A program made the translations under genes and the position numbers. 64,000 bases of DNA, taken from NCBI GenBank assembly GCA_015680685.1, contig MNCI01008566.1, positions 974,407 through 1,038,406 of the forward strand. Direction: 5' to 3'. Positions 35,576-48,090 of the stretch are shown here, piece after piece (the stretch's first letter is position 1; every line of letters starts with the position of its first letter). The notes under the pieces are model-generated. The model had not been told where the DNA came from and made no database searches. It was given only the letters and a program-made list of their open reading frames with translations. The DNA is from Gnetum montanum (lineage: Eukaryota > Streptophyta > Gnetopsida > Gnetales > Gnetaceae).

Positions 35576-37372
35576 TCAGGCCTTGTCATCATGGAACCAC
35601 CACCTCGTTTCCTTTGGTGAACGCCCATTTCTGCAGTTCCTGATGTACCTGTCGTTGTCAGGAGGCCTTTGCTGCATAGCATGCATTCAGGGGAAAAAGT
35701 AAAAATTAGCAATAATTATGTTCTATGTACAATGTAAAAATCAACTGGTTTTTAGGCAGGCAGAGAATTAAATATAAGTATTTAAATGACATACCTTTGC
35801 AGTGGCACTGGATAGCATGGAAAGAATGCTCATGCAAATGGAGCTTACAGTCATGGCAGGGGACCACGAATCATAAAGAATGTCTGTCGTAACAAAGCAA
35901 AGCATAAAGAAATTACTTCAATTTGAAGAATTTGTCAGACACTTTTCCAAAGTACATCGGATATTTATCAATAATGCTTAAGAAGTATCAATCTATTATA
36001 TATAATGAAATGCAATTAGATATGACTGCAGTGTTGTGAAAAGAATGGATTCCAAATCCCGCACTAATATGCGTTACGTATCACTACCTAGACAAATATG
36101 GCCGTTGCTGTAAATGTGGGGATGCTGAGGAGCCGGCTGCAAAAAAATAACCTGGAGAAAAAAACATACCCCTGCTTTAGAGGAGAGTTGAATTTATATG
36201 AAATTTAGTTGATGAGATTGAATAATGAATACCAAGTTCACTGAAATTTGAAAGGAAATGAGGTATAAGATGTTAATATCTTCTTCAACGAACCTGCGGC
36301 GCCTCGATTGGATAATGATGGGAAAAATCAACCTGAAGCTGATACGATTCGTTCGCATACATTGTCCCAGGGGCTCCTGTAATCTCGATTATCCACCTTT
36401 AAAGCATAGAATCAAGAAATAACGAGAAACTGATTTAGTATTAAACTCGAAAGGCAAAAAACGGTCTAATTTTGAATATACATGCATATACGCAGCGTCG
36501 AAATCTAGATCTGATACGTCTAAAGCGGAGAAGAATATCTTTTTCTGATTCTTAAGAGCTAGATTATGTTGCTTTAAGGTAACGCAAAGAGCTCCGAAAA
36601 GGCTTTAATAGTTAAGAAATCGCATTACCTCTCTTTAAAGCTTCTACTTCAAGATTTAAAGCAAAGCAGATATCCTACTTAACCAGTTCTGTGTTTTTTG
36701 AGGATAGATATTGGAATTTTAACAGTGGAAACTCGGAAACCCGGCGAAAGGCTGGTAACCTAGGCATTTGTATAAGCATATCAACCTTTATCGCAATGCA
36801 CAGACGGAAGAACCGTATTTCAAAAATGAACGTTCAAGGTAATGCAAAGAGCTAAAGACCTTTAAAAATAAAGACATCTTCTAAATCCAGAGATCAATCA
36901 TCGAAGCAGAACCACATAATATGTTCAGATGCAAATCAGAATTTACCATACCGACCGTTCAAGAACTCAAAAATAATGATGCGAAGTCTTGTTTGGTACA
37001 TGCATCACTCAAAAACACAATCTAATCCAGTAAAATGAAATGAAAAAATAGCAATAAAGCTAAACATCGTATAATACCTCTGCAGATTGTCGCTGAACTT
37101 AAGCTTGAAACCTGGAGGCGGACTGGTCTGCCATTCCGACAGCTCCTTTTGAAGCCTGTTGACCGCGATCTTGCCAAGGTTGCTCTGGCTCTGCAACTAA
37201 AATTTCCCAAACTCTATCAATTCATTGATCCTCTCGACATCTCTCCAAATGACGCAACACATTTCTGACTTAAATCAAATGCAATGAATCAATAACAAAA
37301 AATCACGCAAGCAATCTAATCTCATCTTTCCTAATTTCATCTTCTCACCTTGTGCGAAGTCGACGAACTCAT
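35576..37372 (-). CDS. UBC16: ubiquitin-conjugating enzyme E2, UBC15-18 (UBE2W-like) type, six exons
   Basis: Exons on the minus strand: 37372-37349, 37190-37078, 36396-36294, 36151-36088, 35883-35795 and 35671-35576. All introns are GT-AG, the phases agree, and the total is 489 nt or 162 residues, the size of Arabidopsis UBC16. An E2 takes ubiquitin from E1 onto a cysteine and passes it to targets, usually with an E3. The UBC fold spans about residues 14-162. KIAVNRLQKELSEWQ is helix 1, HPHIYSNGHICLDIL holds the catalytic Cys100, and RPPDNDRYIRNCRNG and RWWFHDDKA form the end. HPH replaces the usual HPN, as in UBE2W, which ubiquitinates protein N-termini; the same role in plants is inference. 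The start ATG opens MSSSTSHK, close to its homologues. No stop or frameshift is seen. It is the only intact host gene here. Which of UBC15-18 it matches best cannot be decided by eye. Confidence 0.96.
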
Positions 37373-37619
37373 CGCAAACAATAACAATAATGCTAAAAGC
37401 TAAAAGGAAGCTAGACGAAGCAAAGCAATAAAACAAGCGATCGATTTGCTTGCAGAAGCAAAACCAAGGCGCAAATTCTTATACTGGAGAAGAGAATCCG
37501 GATTGTAGCGCCAAGGAAGCAAAGATTTTTGTGCGAAAGATAAGAAGAATCAACGTGCCACGCCAGAAAGAGAGTTGGAAGCGCGGCGTTGAATGGATGA
37601 GATGGAATGGGAATTTTGA

Positions 37620-37625
37620 TTTATA
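37620..37625 (-). promoter_or_regulatory. TATA box of the E2 gene
   Basis: TATAAA on the minus strand, in GGGGAGTATAAATC, about 250 bases upstream of the ATG. That leaves room for a 5' leader of some 210-220 bases. No other TATA-like word is as close. Confidence 0.55.
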
Positions 37626-37740
37626 CTCCCCCTCTCTGGAAGCTTTGAGCCGACCACACCGCGTTCGATGTTCCCTGCAAAGAAAAAGTTTGCTCCATGC
37701 CACATCATCATTGCTTACTTGGATTCTTTCCAAGTTGTCG

Positions 37741-37750
37741 GTGGGCCCAC
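37741..37750. promoter_or_regulatory. possible TCP/site II element upstream of the E2 gene
   Basis: GTGGGCCCAC is a perfect palindrome containing GTGGGCCC, which fits the plant TCP binding consensus common in housekeeping promoters. It lies about 115 bases upstream of the TATA box. Confidence 0.4.
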
Positions 37751-37759
37751 CACCATTTT

Positions 37760-39013
37760 CGCTTTTTCTTTTTGGAATGAATTTATTTTAGATTTGGGGA
37801 AGGGTTCGTTAATGGATGCCATGTTCTTTAGAGCTGGTTGGTATCCTCTCCTTGGAGAGCATTTGATTTTGAGCTCATTCACACCATCTTGGGAAAGTGA
37901 AAAGGGATGGCATGGAAGGATGTGATTTGCTTAGGGGAACCTATGTTTTTCTTAGACATGCATACGGGGGAATTTATTCTCTGGGAGGCTCTAGATTTTG
38001 TGGGTGATAACATGGAGGTGGAATCCATAGGTTTGATTGACTCGGTTCTAGGGGGCAGCATTAAGCACACTTTTTGCCTTGATCCTTGCATGTAAGAAAG
38101 GCCATGGAACCTTACTATAAGCCCCATCGCAATGTGGTTTTGTAGCTCTATAATTTGGTTAGTTGTTTGTTGTAGTAAAATCCACTTAGAATCTTATAGT
38201 GGTGATCATATATTAATCTATTTATTCTCTTTACATTCATCACCTTTTGTAGATTGTGAAAGGCCATCAAATTTTGCTTTAGAGCCACAAATCCACAAAT
38301 GTGGTTCTAGAACTTTGCAATCTTGTATAGTTTGTTGCTCTAAAGAATTATTTTGAGAATCTCCTATACATTTGAAAACATATTCATTTGCTTATCATTC
38401 TTACATTCACTCCATGCAGTCATTAACTTGTTCTCCTTACATGCATAACTTTTTGCATATTCAGAAAGGTCAAAATCCCTTGCTTTAGAGCCACATCTAT
38501 TAATGGTTATCAAATGGTTTTATAACATATATAATTTTTTGTTATTGTAGAGAACTTGTAAAAATCTACCTATAACTTCAATTGGCAACCTATTCATTTT
38601 CTTGTCTTTTTACATTCACCAATTTTTGCATATTAGAAATGTGTGATTGATATTCTAGGATTTCAAAATTCAAAACTAAATCATATGCACACAAACATGT
38701 TAGTGTTTCAAATTCAATTTGAACTTGCACCATCTTGCAAAGCAATAAGCTTACTAGTTGAACTATGCTCTCATTAGCATGCAATCCATATTGAAATCGG
38801 TTGGTAAAAAGGTCTCTTCATAAACAACAAATTTCAAAGTAGGCAGTTAAAGAAAACTCATAAGCTTATAATATAACTAGAGATTTGTATCACCTTACCC
38901 TCCCACAACTAGGCTAAGATTAAGTGATGCTAGGGATTATTAGTAATAACACAATAGAAGCATAAACAACTTAAGAATACAACAATATATGAAAATACAC
39001 TAAAAACCACATG
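37760..39013. other. 5' flank of the E2 gene
   Basis: Small overlapping frames (for example 37907-38095 plus) show no recognisable similarity. No LTR sequence until 39019. Confidence 0.5.
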
Positions 39014-39018
39014 ATATG

Positions 39019-39829
39019 TGATGAGTGGCGAGGTACCCCTACACTCAACCATACGAATACGAGCGTAACATGCACGATCCGGTCGAACTCCGTAGACTAA
39101 GTGCTTACACGCCTCATGGAACACTTAAGGTTAATTATTCGTTGTCTTCCTAGACTTGTATTTTTCACGGTGTATGGTTAAGTAAGTCTGAGGTATATGA
39201 TTTTTATATCTTTTTTGTTTTATCTCCTATGCTATTGAGGTGAAGAGTTGAGAGACTAATTGACTAACTCTAACTAACGAACTAAATCTAAATTAACCTA
39301 GTGTTAGCATTCGTTCCCACTTACCGTTCACACCTTGAACCAATGCAACCGTGGTTACTAAACACTAGTCGTTGTGGGATCACCACGCATAATGCACGTG
39401 CTCGAAGCGGTCATACTGAGGCACTTAACTAGGAGAGAAGGGTTGAGAAAGATTTAATGACTAATAAAGCATATAAATGATAAACAGTAAATAATAATAA
39501 ATAAAATTCCTAATTAGCCTATTCCATGCACTGTAAGGTCTATCCAAGAAGCTCGTCTTTATTGCCGTACACAAACTTGTGTTCAGGTACAATGTTTGCT
39601 CAAATAAAGATCCGTTCACTTTAGAACTCCTACTGCGAGCACATGGGAAATATTCTATCTCTGGAAAGATCAAATTGCTAGAGTTTCACTACGGTCTAAG
39701 CCTAGGATGGAAAATAAGGGAGAGTCGCCTCTTATTTATAGACATGACGACACATTGCGATATTGTGGGGGACGACGCGATATCGCGAGGGATGCGATAT
39801 CGCGACGGTCGCGATATCGCGTCCCATCA
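39019..39829 (-). repeat. solo LTR with target duplication ATATG
   Basis: On the plus strand it reads TGATGAGTGGCGAGG... to ...CCCATCA, flanked by ATATG at 39014-39018 and 39830-39834. A minus-strand TATA box (CTATAAATAAG) lies near 39732-39742. Three perfect GATATC words begin at 39779, 39796 and 39813, exactly 17 apart, each within CGCGATATCGCG or a one-base variant. Confidence 0.93.
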
Positions 39830-39834
39830 ATATG

Positions 39835-42234
39835 TATATCTCATAATATCATATTGTACAAAAACTAGGTAAAATAAATGCCAAGAAATTACATTAAGTT
39901 ATATAATAGCATGTCTCTACATAAACTAGAAGTTTTTACTAATCTCACATTATACATACAACATGTACGTCATGTACATATAAGTATCATAAGGGTTACA
40001 CAAATATTAGTAGTCTATAGAAAATTGTACATCTATACATAAAAATATATATCAACTAGACCCTACAAACATCCCTCTCCTCAACCCTCTTTGTGTTCTC
40101 ATGCACTCGTGGAACTACCATTTGTAAGTAAATAATGGCAATATAAAATTGAGTGAGAAGCCTTGACACTTCCTCTATTGGATGGTCAACAAGCATTGCA
40201 ATGAAGGAGAGGATTGAGGTACAAAGCAACTTACATTAAAGGTCAACCTAACATGTGCTCTATGAACTACATGCATCACACCAACACACATAATATAGCC
40301 ATAATCCACACCAAGGTTTATACTTAACCAACATACATATTAGTCATAGTCACACATAATCAATCATATGCACATGGCACTACATGCCTGTCACCAACCA
40401 CATGTATTTCCATAGTCATACTTAAAGAGTAGTACCCATACATATTCAATTCAGAGATTACATAAATAGGCCTACCAATAGATCAATCACAAAACATGTT
40501 TAGCACTATCATGACTCAAAGAAATACCAACATATATACATAATCGATGTGGTAGATAGCATATTTGCACTTATTACAGTAGGTGTAATGTTGTCATGAA
40601 TGCTCATAATTAGTCATTTTCCTATAGGTCTTTTATTAGTCTTTTATCCACTACTGGCTGTTAATTTGTGATATGCAACCACTAATCTTCTAGAGGTATG
40701 GCAAGGACTTCATTCCTATAGCACATACAAATTGTACATTGTACCTATACTCTCCCACTTTCAAGATGAGGCTCAAGGTAGGAGTCACACTGATGGATCC
40801 TAGTAGGGATTAATCTCACTATACTCTAGGATGCTACATCACCAACTGATCTATACCCTCATGCTAGCATCACTAGCCAACGATCACTCCATGCATCGTT
40901 GTGAAAACATATACCAATTTAGGTTAGCTTAAGTTGTTACATGTCATAGTTACAACATATCCAAGTCCAACATATAACATGATCACATATGTCCAAGACT
41001 AATAGTCATGCACATATTGTAATCCATATGAAATAAATTTACCAATTAAAAGAATGAAGTAAATAATACAACATGGCATGACAAAGTTCCTTATTACTAA
41101 CACAAAGAATTAAATAATTGAGTAAAGAAAAATAATAATTAACATAACCTCCAAAAATGTATAATTTAAGGAATAAAATAAATTTAATAATTATAAATTA
41201 TGTAAGAAAATGATTTGAACAATCCTAATTTCACCTTAATTAGACTTCTAGAAAAAAGGTTATTTATGTTTAAAATTTATTAATAAAATAATAAATTCAT
41301 ACACTAAAATAAAAATCCGAAGTCACAGGTCTTATTCCATTGGCTAGAACTAAGTAATAAATTAAAAAGATTTTCATAAAAGGAATTTTGAAGTTGGCCT
41401 GATAGATCCAAGGAGTCTTAATGAATGTAAAAATAAAAAAGTTCAATTTCAGTTTTAATAATCCATGATATCCATAAGAGATAAAAAAAATCTCCGAGAA
41501 CAACTAGAAGAGACATCATACTCAAAATACTAGTGGTAAGACTCTTGATTTGAAAACATCAAGTTATGGATTCAATTCTAGCAAGTGATTCTAAGTTACA
41601 AAGTTATAAGTTGACTATATGTTTTTGGGATAAATATTGTTACAAAATTATTTTAGGTTTCAACATGCCTTTCCTAAAATTTATAATATTAATGCCATGC
41701 TAATCACCACAACATCGCGACTAATTCATCACATACCAATTCATGCATAGCTTGCAAAGCATAATCATAAATTCAACAATAGCCTCAAAATTACACATCC
41801 AAAACTTGGCCTATATCCTATTCACCCCACATGCTTACAACATGATTGTATACACTAATCTAACACAACATTACATGAGAAAAGTAAAGATAACCTATTA
41901 AATTTGTTGAAGTTAAATTCCAAATAAGTATAAAACCCCCAAAGATCTATTAAGACTTCACATTACACTTCTAATAGCTCCTAGACTAATGTATGCACCA
42001 TCATAATAATTCCAAATCCAAGTTTAGAGCAAATCAAAATCCATCCCTAAATTCAAAAACTTACAAAAAGATTCAAATAGAATGAACCAAGTTTCAAATC
42101 AATTTTTGTTTGAAAGAAAATAAAAGGCCCAAATTTATAGTGAAAGTAATGGAAAAGGCAATGAAGAAAATGGTAGTTATATCTTATATATATATATATA
42201 TTGTTAATATTTTCATAAGCATATTTCCTATTTT
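39835..42234. other. AT-rich stretch without gene
   Basis: No convincing open frame on either strand and no LTR ends recognised. A short (TA)n run lies at about 42185-42201. The base pattern (A- and C-rich plus strand near 39880-41000) suggests an old repeat that I cannot classify. Confidence 0.45.
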
Positions 42235-42239
42235 CTCCC

Positions 42240-43126
42240 TGATGAAGTGCTCGGTTGATGTGTCAACTGGGCTATGTTAACTAAGCCTCGTTGACACAAC
42301 CATGATGACGTGACACCATCAACGCATCCGTCCATCCGTTAATGTGACCTCATTAACACAGAGTCTATCTTATACTATAAATATGCATGCACCCACACCA
42401 TTTATAGCATATTTTTGATATAGTTGTAGTGAAGCTCTTGCAGTTTGTTTTCGCAAAAGTTAGAATATTTCCCAAGTGCCCGTAGTAGGAGTTTGAAGAG
42501 TGTACAACTCTTTATTCAAGTGCTAATGTACCTGAGCCCATTGGCGTGATCGGCAATAAAGACGAACTTTTTGAACATTCCTGGCAGCATTTGGATTAAA
42601 CTACTTAAGCATTAAAATAGTTTAATATTTTAATAATTCTAAAGCTTTTGTTATTAGCGTTTACAGTTACAGTCCTTTTCATAGTTTATGAGAACCATAA
42701 GTATGACCATCTCGAACATATATTTGACACTTGGCAACCTAGTGATGCCTAATGTCTGGTAACCCAGTAGTGGTTTAGACATGCTTAGGATGTGCATGGA
42801 GGATGGGATCAGTTGTTTATGCGAGGTATAGTTAAGCGATAGAGTAGAGCAATCGTAAAATTATATAGCCTTTCATTTCCTACACTAGAAGAATTAGACT
42901 TTAAAGATAAAAAGAAAACTTATAAAAATCATTTGCCTTAATGTCACTCAACCATCATTTTAGAATATCACAAGTGAGGTTGGGAAGACAACGACTGCTC
43001 TAACTGAGGTTTTTATGGCTAGAATTCTGTGTATGTAAGTGCTTGTAGTCTTTGAAATTCAACCAGGTCATGTGTGAACACTCATGATTTGTATGCTTGG
43101 GTGTAGGGGTACCTCACCGCTCATCA
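42240..43126 (+). repeat. element 1 5' LTR
   Basis: TGATGAAGTGC... to ...CCGCTCATCA. TATA-like 'actataaatatg' near 42375, poly(A) signal in 'ggcaataaagacg' near 42551. U3 holds TTGAC/ATCAA-type words spaced largely by 14 bp (about 42260-42360). Confidence 0.95.
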
Positions 43127-43145
43127 TTGGCACTATTGCTGGGAC
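43127..43145 (+). other. element 1 primer binding site (tRNA-Asp-like)
   Basis: TTGGCACTATTGCTGGGAC directly follows the LTR. Compared with the element C site, the differences are mostly transitions at former CG steps. Confidence 0.8.
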
Positions 43146-43339
43146 TGTTAGTCTCACATGCGCTATCTAGTCTTAGCAAGATTACCATTCACTTCGTTGG
43201 AACGAACCTAGTATATCAAAATCTAAACACGCTAGCTGGCTTAGGTAAAAGAGTAAGGCACACCAATTTATTTGTTTTATAACATTAAGTATCTCTTCTT
43301 CTCATAGGCAAGACAAATCCAACCCACTAGTGCTGTAGG

Positions 43340-45345
43340 AATGTTGGGCGGTATATGCCCATCCAGATGAGTATATACCCAACTTCACCTTTATGCTGCA
43401 TCAAGATGAGCATCTGCGATGGTGAGACATGGAGGGCAACCTCATATTGCCCCCTGATCGATCGATTCCTAGAATGCTGCTCCAAACTCTTACTAGATTG
43501 GGCATTCAAGACTGTGATGTGGAGTACATAATGGAGGACCAAGATTATCGGGACTATTGTCCAAATGAAACACAATGTGCACAAGATCGACAATAGGTAG
43601 AATTCCATGAATACATATAGGGAAAATAGTTTAGTAACCCTTTGTTCCTGCAAGGCCCGCACGATGATGAGGAATCAGTTTCTCATGGTTCCCATTCTCC
43701 CAAACCTCCTCCATTGCATCAGATCATATAATCCATCATACAAAGAAAACAATCAAGTGACTGGGAGTCCCACGATGATGGGGGATCTCACAAAAGAGAT
43801 CATGAAAAAGGGAAAGATGGATATGAAGATCAAGGTTGTCATTAGAATAGAGGAGGGGATCGACACTATGGTGGTGGTAGTTCTCCTCCATCTTCTCCAT
43901 CTTCTCGTTCCACTTTGTCTTCACCAGGTTCTGACTCCAATCACAACCGTCATAGGAAAGATCGGGGTGATGGTGATCGAAAAGATCAACATGATTGCAA
44001 AGACTGATGGGGATGATGTAAGAAAGGGCATGACCAGTCATGTGAGACTCACTGCCAGGAAAGGAGAGGTAGCAGAGATCATCATAGAAATCATGGCCAT
44101 TAGTAGGACTATGACTTGGATGAATCGTTGCTTGCTACTTTGAGCATGCTTAACATAGCAGAGGCAATTTGAATACCCACTAGGAACTTGAAAGATAGTC
44201 CGATCAAGTGCTTTGATATGAAAAACATTTCCAAATTTGAAGGGGGGTATAATTGTGATTTGTAGACTCACTTGCAAGCATTTCATGATGCTTGCACCCT
44301 ACAGAATGTAGACAATGATTAGCAAAAGCTCAAACTAAACACTCATCAAGGAAGCATAAAGTTGGTACTGGTCTTTGGAGCCAAAATCAATTAGGTGATG
44401 GAGTACAATGCTGGAGATTTTCAATGATAAATACCAAACCTACTCCAGAGTATCTAATCTAAGATGAAAAATGTAGGGGTGGAAACAAGGTGGTCATGAA
44501 CCCTTGGATATAGCCATGGATAGATATTACTCATTATTACATCGATGCCCTAGTCATGGCTACTCTTAGCGGGAACAACTTTGCCATATCATAGATGGAC
44601 TCTATTTTGAAACAAGAAAGACCCTTGGTGTTTACGCTCAAAGACAACTATCTGAGTTAAGGGCCCATCAATTATACTGCCTAATTGAGTAGATAGCTAA
44701 AGAGGAGGGAGAACTAAGGAAAAGGAAAAGTGTAGAAGAGCATAATTAGGATCCTTCCATCTAAAAAAAGGAAGTCCAATTTTGTGAAGATGAGGAGGAA
44801 TCACCATTGGATGCAGTGGTGAACAGAAAGACCTTGCCCATACAAAAATTTGCTTTTGAAATTTTGGCCAAGGTTGAAAAGATATGGGATTCTTTGGATG
44901 AGAAATTCCAAAGTGTCCTAAAAATTGTAGAAAAATCCAAAGAGCAAAGTAATGATTGAGATCGGTGTAGGAGGAAAGAAGCTAAACGTGCCTACCACAA
45001 AGGTAAGGGAAAAGTTACTGTGGTAGAATAGGTTACAGACTCTAACACGGAGGAAGACAATGGATGTGACATATGCTAGTATGAACATCCTAAGGGATGT
45101 TGTCCTGTGGTGTTGCATTTACAGGAGTCTAGGGTGTATGCATTGAATCCTTGCTTAGCAAAAAGGAAAACACCCTCGAAGATTGCCCTATCCACAAGGC
45201 AATCCTAGGCAGTTCCACTAGCAACAGGGATATTACCCAAGTGGAGCACTATTGCAACCTTATGAGCATTAATAGCAATGGTAGCACCCATAATTGTGGG
45301 GGATGCCACCTCCAAGGTAGCAGTACCCTTACTAGTAGCTAGATC
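43340..45345 (+). pseudogene. element 1 gag
   Basis: It starts around PNFTFMLHQDEHLRW (43380), then a stop, then DMEGNLILPPDRSIPRML and VEYIMEDQDYRDYCPNE. After a Lys/Arg/Asp/Gly-rich linker comes SLLATLSMLNIAEAI (44120-44165), FDMKNISKFEGGYN and AFHDACTLQNVDND. Then HIIDGLYFETRKTLGVYAQRQL, a Lys/Glu-rich stretch and the cluster NGCDIC...YEHPKGCCPVVLH (45060-45115), a zinc-knuckle-like motif. Many stops. Homologous gags are in elements A, B and E. The expected role is particle assembly and RNA packaging. Confidence 0.88.
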
Positions 45346-45865
45346 CTTATGGGTACTACGTTCAGCAACCAATCTCCCTATGGCACTCTTCTAGTTAGGC
45401 ACCTTTTAAAAATCATTACTATCCCCCAAAATACTTCCAAACCTAGTCTCTATTACCTAGGGAGGAGAACCCACATCTGCATTATCCTTTGCCACCTTCT
45501 CCTGCCATACCTACTCATCAGTCCTCAACTTAGCTACCTCCTACTCCACTTATGCAGGGAGAAATACCACCACAGCCACAACAACGTAATGCCACAAGGG
45601 CTATCAATTTACAACTGGCTTCTTAGCTGAGTGGGCTAGAATCAAAACCATGGAAGCGTCCCTTTTTTTGGCCCAATGACCCAAACATACCCTCACATTC
45701 ACTTGTGGCCAGTGCCTCTAAATCTCCAATTACCTTTATCACTTGATCCTTCGAGTAGCCTTTAAGCCAAACACCTCCCAAAGTACAAACTGTTATGTTA
45801 ACACATGCTATGATAGACTAGATAAAGGCAGGTCATCTTCCTTGGAAATTAACTGATCCAGGGAG
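45346..45865 (+). other. spacer between gag and protease in element 1
   Basis: It reads as a Pro/Gln/Tyr-rich gag tail in pieces (for example PPSPAIPTHQSST-like around 45490-45550), broken by several stops. No other signal. Confidence 0.5.
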
Positions 45866-45884
45866 TCCCCTCATATACCTCCAG

Positions 45885-46289
45885 GTGGTAGAAAACAATC
45901 CATGCAAAGCTCTTTTGGATTTGGGGTCAGGTGTCAACTTGATTTCACATGATATGTACAAGACTTGGAACCTACCCTCGTTGAAGGAAAGTAACATTCG
46001 GCTCGAGTTGGCAGACCAGTCCATTACGGTTCCCTTGGGATTAGTAGAAGATATTGTGACCACCGTTTGTGGGTGGTCCTACCCTACTGACTTCTTGGTC
46101 ATCCATGTTGATAATTGCAAGGGGGATTTTTTGATTATAATGGGAAGAGCTTGGCTCAGTATGGTGGATGCACATTTGGAACTTCAAGATCTTTTCCTTG
46201 AAATTTCAAAGGAAAATTCTTTGAGGAAGATTGAGAAGAAGCGTGTTCCATGCATCATGTACAGTGACTCCGAGTGCAACTGTGTGTAG
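45885..46289 (+). pseudogene. element 1 protease
   Basis: This open 134-codon frame is the best-kept protease in the window. PCKALLDLGSGVNLISHDMYKTW holds the active site as Asp-Leu-Gly, the variant typical of Athila elements (DLGASINLM). It is followed by LELADQSITVPLGLVEDI, then DFLIIMGRAWLSMVDAHLEL, which is the hydrophobic-hydrophobic-Gly motif that closes the fold. KKRVPCIMYSDSECNCV follows before a stop. The frame is open upstream of the ATG back to about 45830 (LTDPGSPLIYLQV). The enzyme would cleave the gag-pol product. It may be structurally intact, although the surrounding polyprotein is not. Confidence 0.88.
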
Positions 46290-46436
46290 AAATTTTGGTT
46301 TGTTAAGCAGGCATTCATTCAAGCATGCAGTCAGTGTGCCACAGAATCACAAATTCAACGATGCTTGTACACAGTAGCCACTAATTAGGAAGGCACCCAA
46401 TGGCTTACTGCTGATTCTAATAGCATCACTTTATGC

Positions 46437-47512
46437 ATGGAATCTTCTAAGGGCCTTGTATGTGCCTATATGGAAAGCATAGATCAACTGGAATATGTCC
46501 ATCAACAACTTTCCACTATTAATGACAATGCTAATTGGGGAAAGTTGCAGATCCTTAAAAAATTTAAACAAAAACCCTTGGAACTAAAACCTTTACCTGC
46601 CAATCTAGAATATGAATTCTTGTAGAATGGCAAGTCAGTAATAATCAATGCCACTCTTGCTTCTGAATAAAAAAAAAAGACTGCTTAAGATGGTGAACAA
46701 ATGGTTGACTTATTTTGCATGGTCATATCTTGAGTTGATAGGTGTTGATCCTAGGGTATGCCAACGTTGGATCTATATTGACCCCTCCATAAAGCCATAA
46801 TGACAGTTGCAAAGACGATTGAATCCCAAACTTAAGCAAATCATCAAAGNATTATGGCTTTATGGAGGGGTCAATATAGATCCAACGTTGGCATACCCTA
46901 GGATCAACACCTATCAACTCAAGATATGACCATGCAAAATAAGTCAACCATTTGTTCACCATCTTAAGCAGTCTTTTTTTTTTNCCAAGCCAAAATAACA
47001 TTTACAAGTCCTTGGGGGACTTTCGCATATAAGAAGATGCCCTTTGGCCTATGCAATTTGCTTGCAACCTTCCAATGCCTCATCCTCAGCATCTTTCAAC
47101 AACAAATTGGCAATGGTGTAGAAGTTTTCATGGATGACTTCTCCACCTCTGGAGCAACATTCAAGCAAGCCTTGGACCACCTTGAGCAAGTTTTTAAAAT
47201 ATGTGTGAAACTAATTTACGGCTCAATTGGAAAAAGAGCCACTTGATGGTCAAAGAGGGCATTGTTTTGGGGCATCAAATCTCACAAGCAGGGTTCAGTA
47301 TGGATCCTAAAAAAATTAGGATTATCCAAGGAATCACCAGTCAACTAGGTACTATAAAAGATGTTTGGTCATTCCTTGGACACACTGGTTACTACCAGTG
47401 CTTCATTGAGAATTTCTCAAAGATCGCCAAGCCATTGGTGGAACTAACAAAGAAAGATGCTTTATTTGTTTGGACTAGGGAATGTGAGTTTTCATTCCAA
47501 ACACTAAAATAG
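46437..47512 (+). pseudogene. element 1 reverse transcriptase, central part lost at an assembly join
   Basis: The first piece (46437-46850) reads NWGKLQILKKFKQKPLELKPLP, stops, IGVDPRVCQRWIYID and QLQRRLNPKLKQIIK. Then N-bounded reverse-complement sequence intervenes (46851-46983). RT resumes at 46985 with KITFTSPWGTFAYKKMPFGL, CNLLATFQ and VEVFMDDFSTSG (catalytic FMDD). HLMVKEGIVLGHQISQAGFSMDPKKI and WSFLGHTGYYQCFIENFSKIAKPL follow. The missing part would hold the first catalytic Asp (the CFLDGYSGYNQ region). The frame shifts by one near 47220. Confidence 0.88.
46851..46983. other. inverted copy of 46669-46801 between two Ns, probable assembly artefact
   Basis: All 133 bases are the exact reverse complement of 46669-46801, bounded by N at 46850 and 46984. 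The perfect identity contrasts with the many differences between the element's LTRs. Confidence 0.9.
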
Positions 47513-48090
47513 AAACTCATAAAGACTCCAATTCTATGAGCACTTGACTAGTCTAGATCATTTCACATCATGAAGGATGCATCTAATTATGCATTGGGAG
47601 TCATGCTCACATAGTTGGATGATTAGAAATGTCCATATTACATCCACTATGAAAGTTGAAGCATTGTGGGTGCTCAACTCAATTACACTACCAATGAAAA
47701 AAGGAAGTAATGATAGTGGTGTTCACCTTAGAAAAGTTCTGATACTATGTGCTTAAATACAAGGTGTTTGTGCATATCAACCATAGTGCCATCCAGTTTC
47801 TTATGAACAAACCAACAGTGAGTCCTCATGTCATACGGTGGCTCGTGATTCTTTAGGAATTTGACCTTACTATGGTGGACAAAAAGGGAACTGGGAATGT
47901 GGTTTTTGATCACTTATCTTGGTTACAATGGGACCACACGGAGGAGGAGGAGCCACTCTCTGATCAGTTTCTAGATGAACTCCTCTTTGCTAGAGCAATT
48001 GCCAAGGAAGCACCCACAAGATCAACTTGGTTTGGCGACATCCTTACCTATCTTTTGACACAAAAGCTACCAAAGGAGTGGAGTCATTGA
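47513..48090 (+). pseudogene. element 1 RNase H
   Basis: SFHIMKDASNYALGVMLT contains the first RNase H Asp. VGAQLNYTTNEK, FTLEKF, stop, KYKVFVHINHSAIQFLMNKP and FDLTMVDKKGTGNVVFDHLSWL follow; the usual form is VADHLSRL. A linker to integrase runs to 48090 (TWFGDILTYLLTQKLP). Stops at several Gln/Trp positions. It would degrade the RNA strand of the cDNA hybrid. Confidence 0.85.

Noticed and set aside
37450-37791. 113-codon plus-strand open frame
   Set aside because: It lies over the promoter and 5' leader of the E2 gene on the other strand. It has no similarity and no supporting signals.
46669-46983. Large inverted repeat that could fold into a hairpin
   Set aside because: The inner arm is bounded by Ns and is exactly identical in an old element, so it is taken as an assembly artefact.
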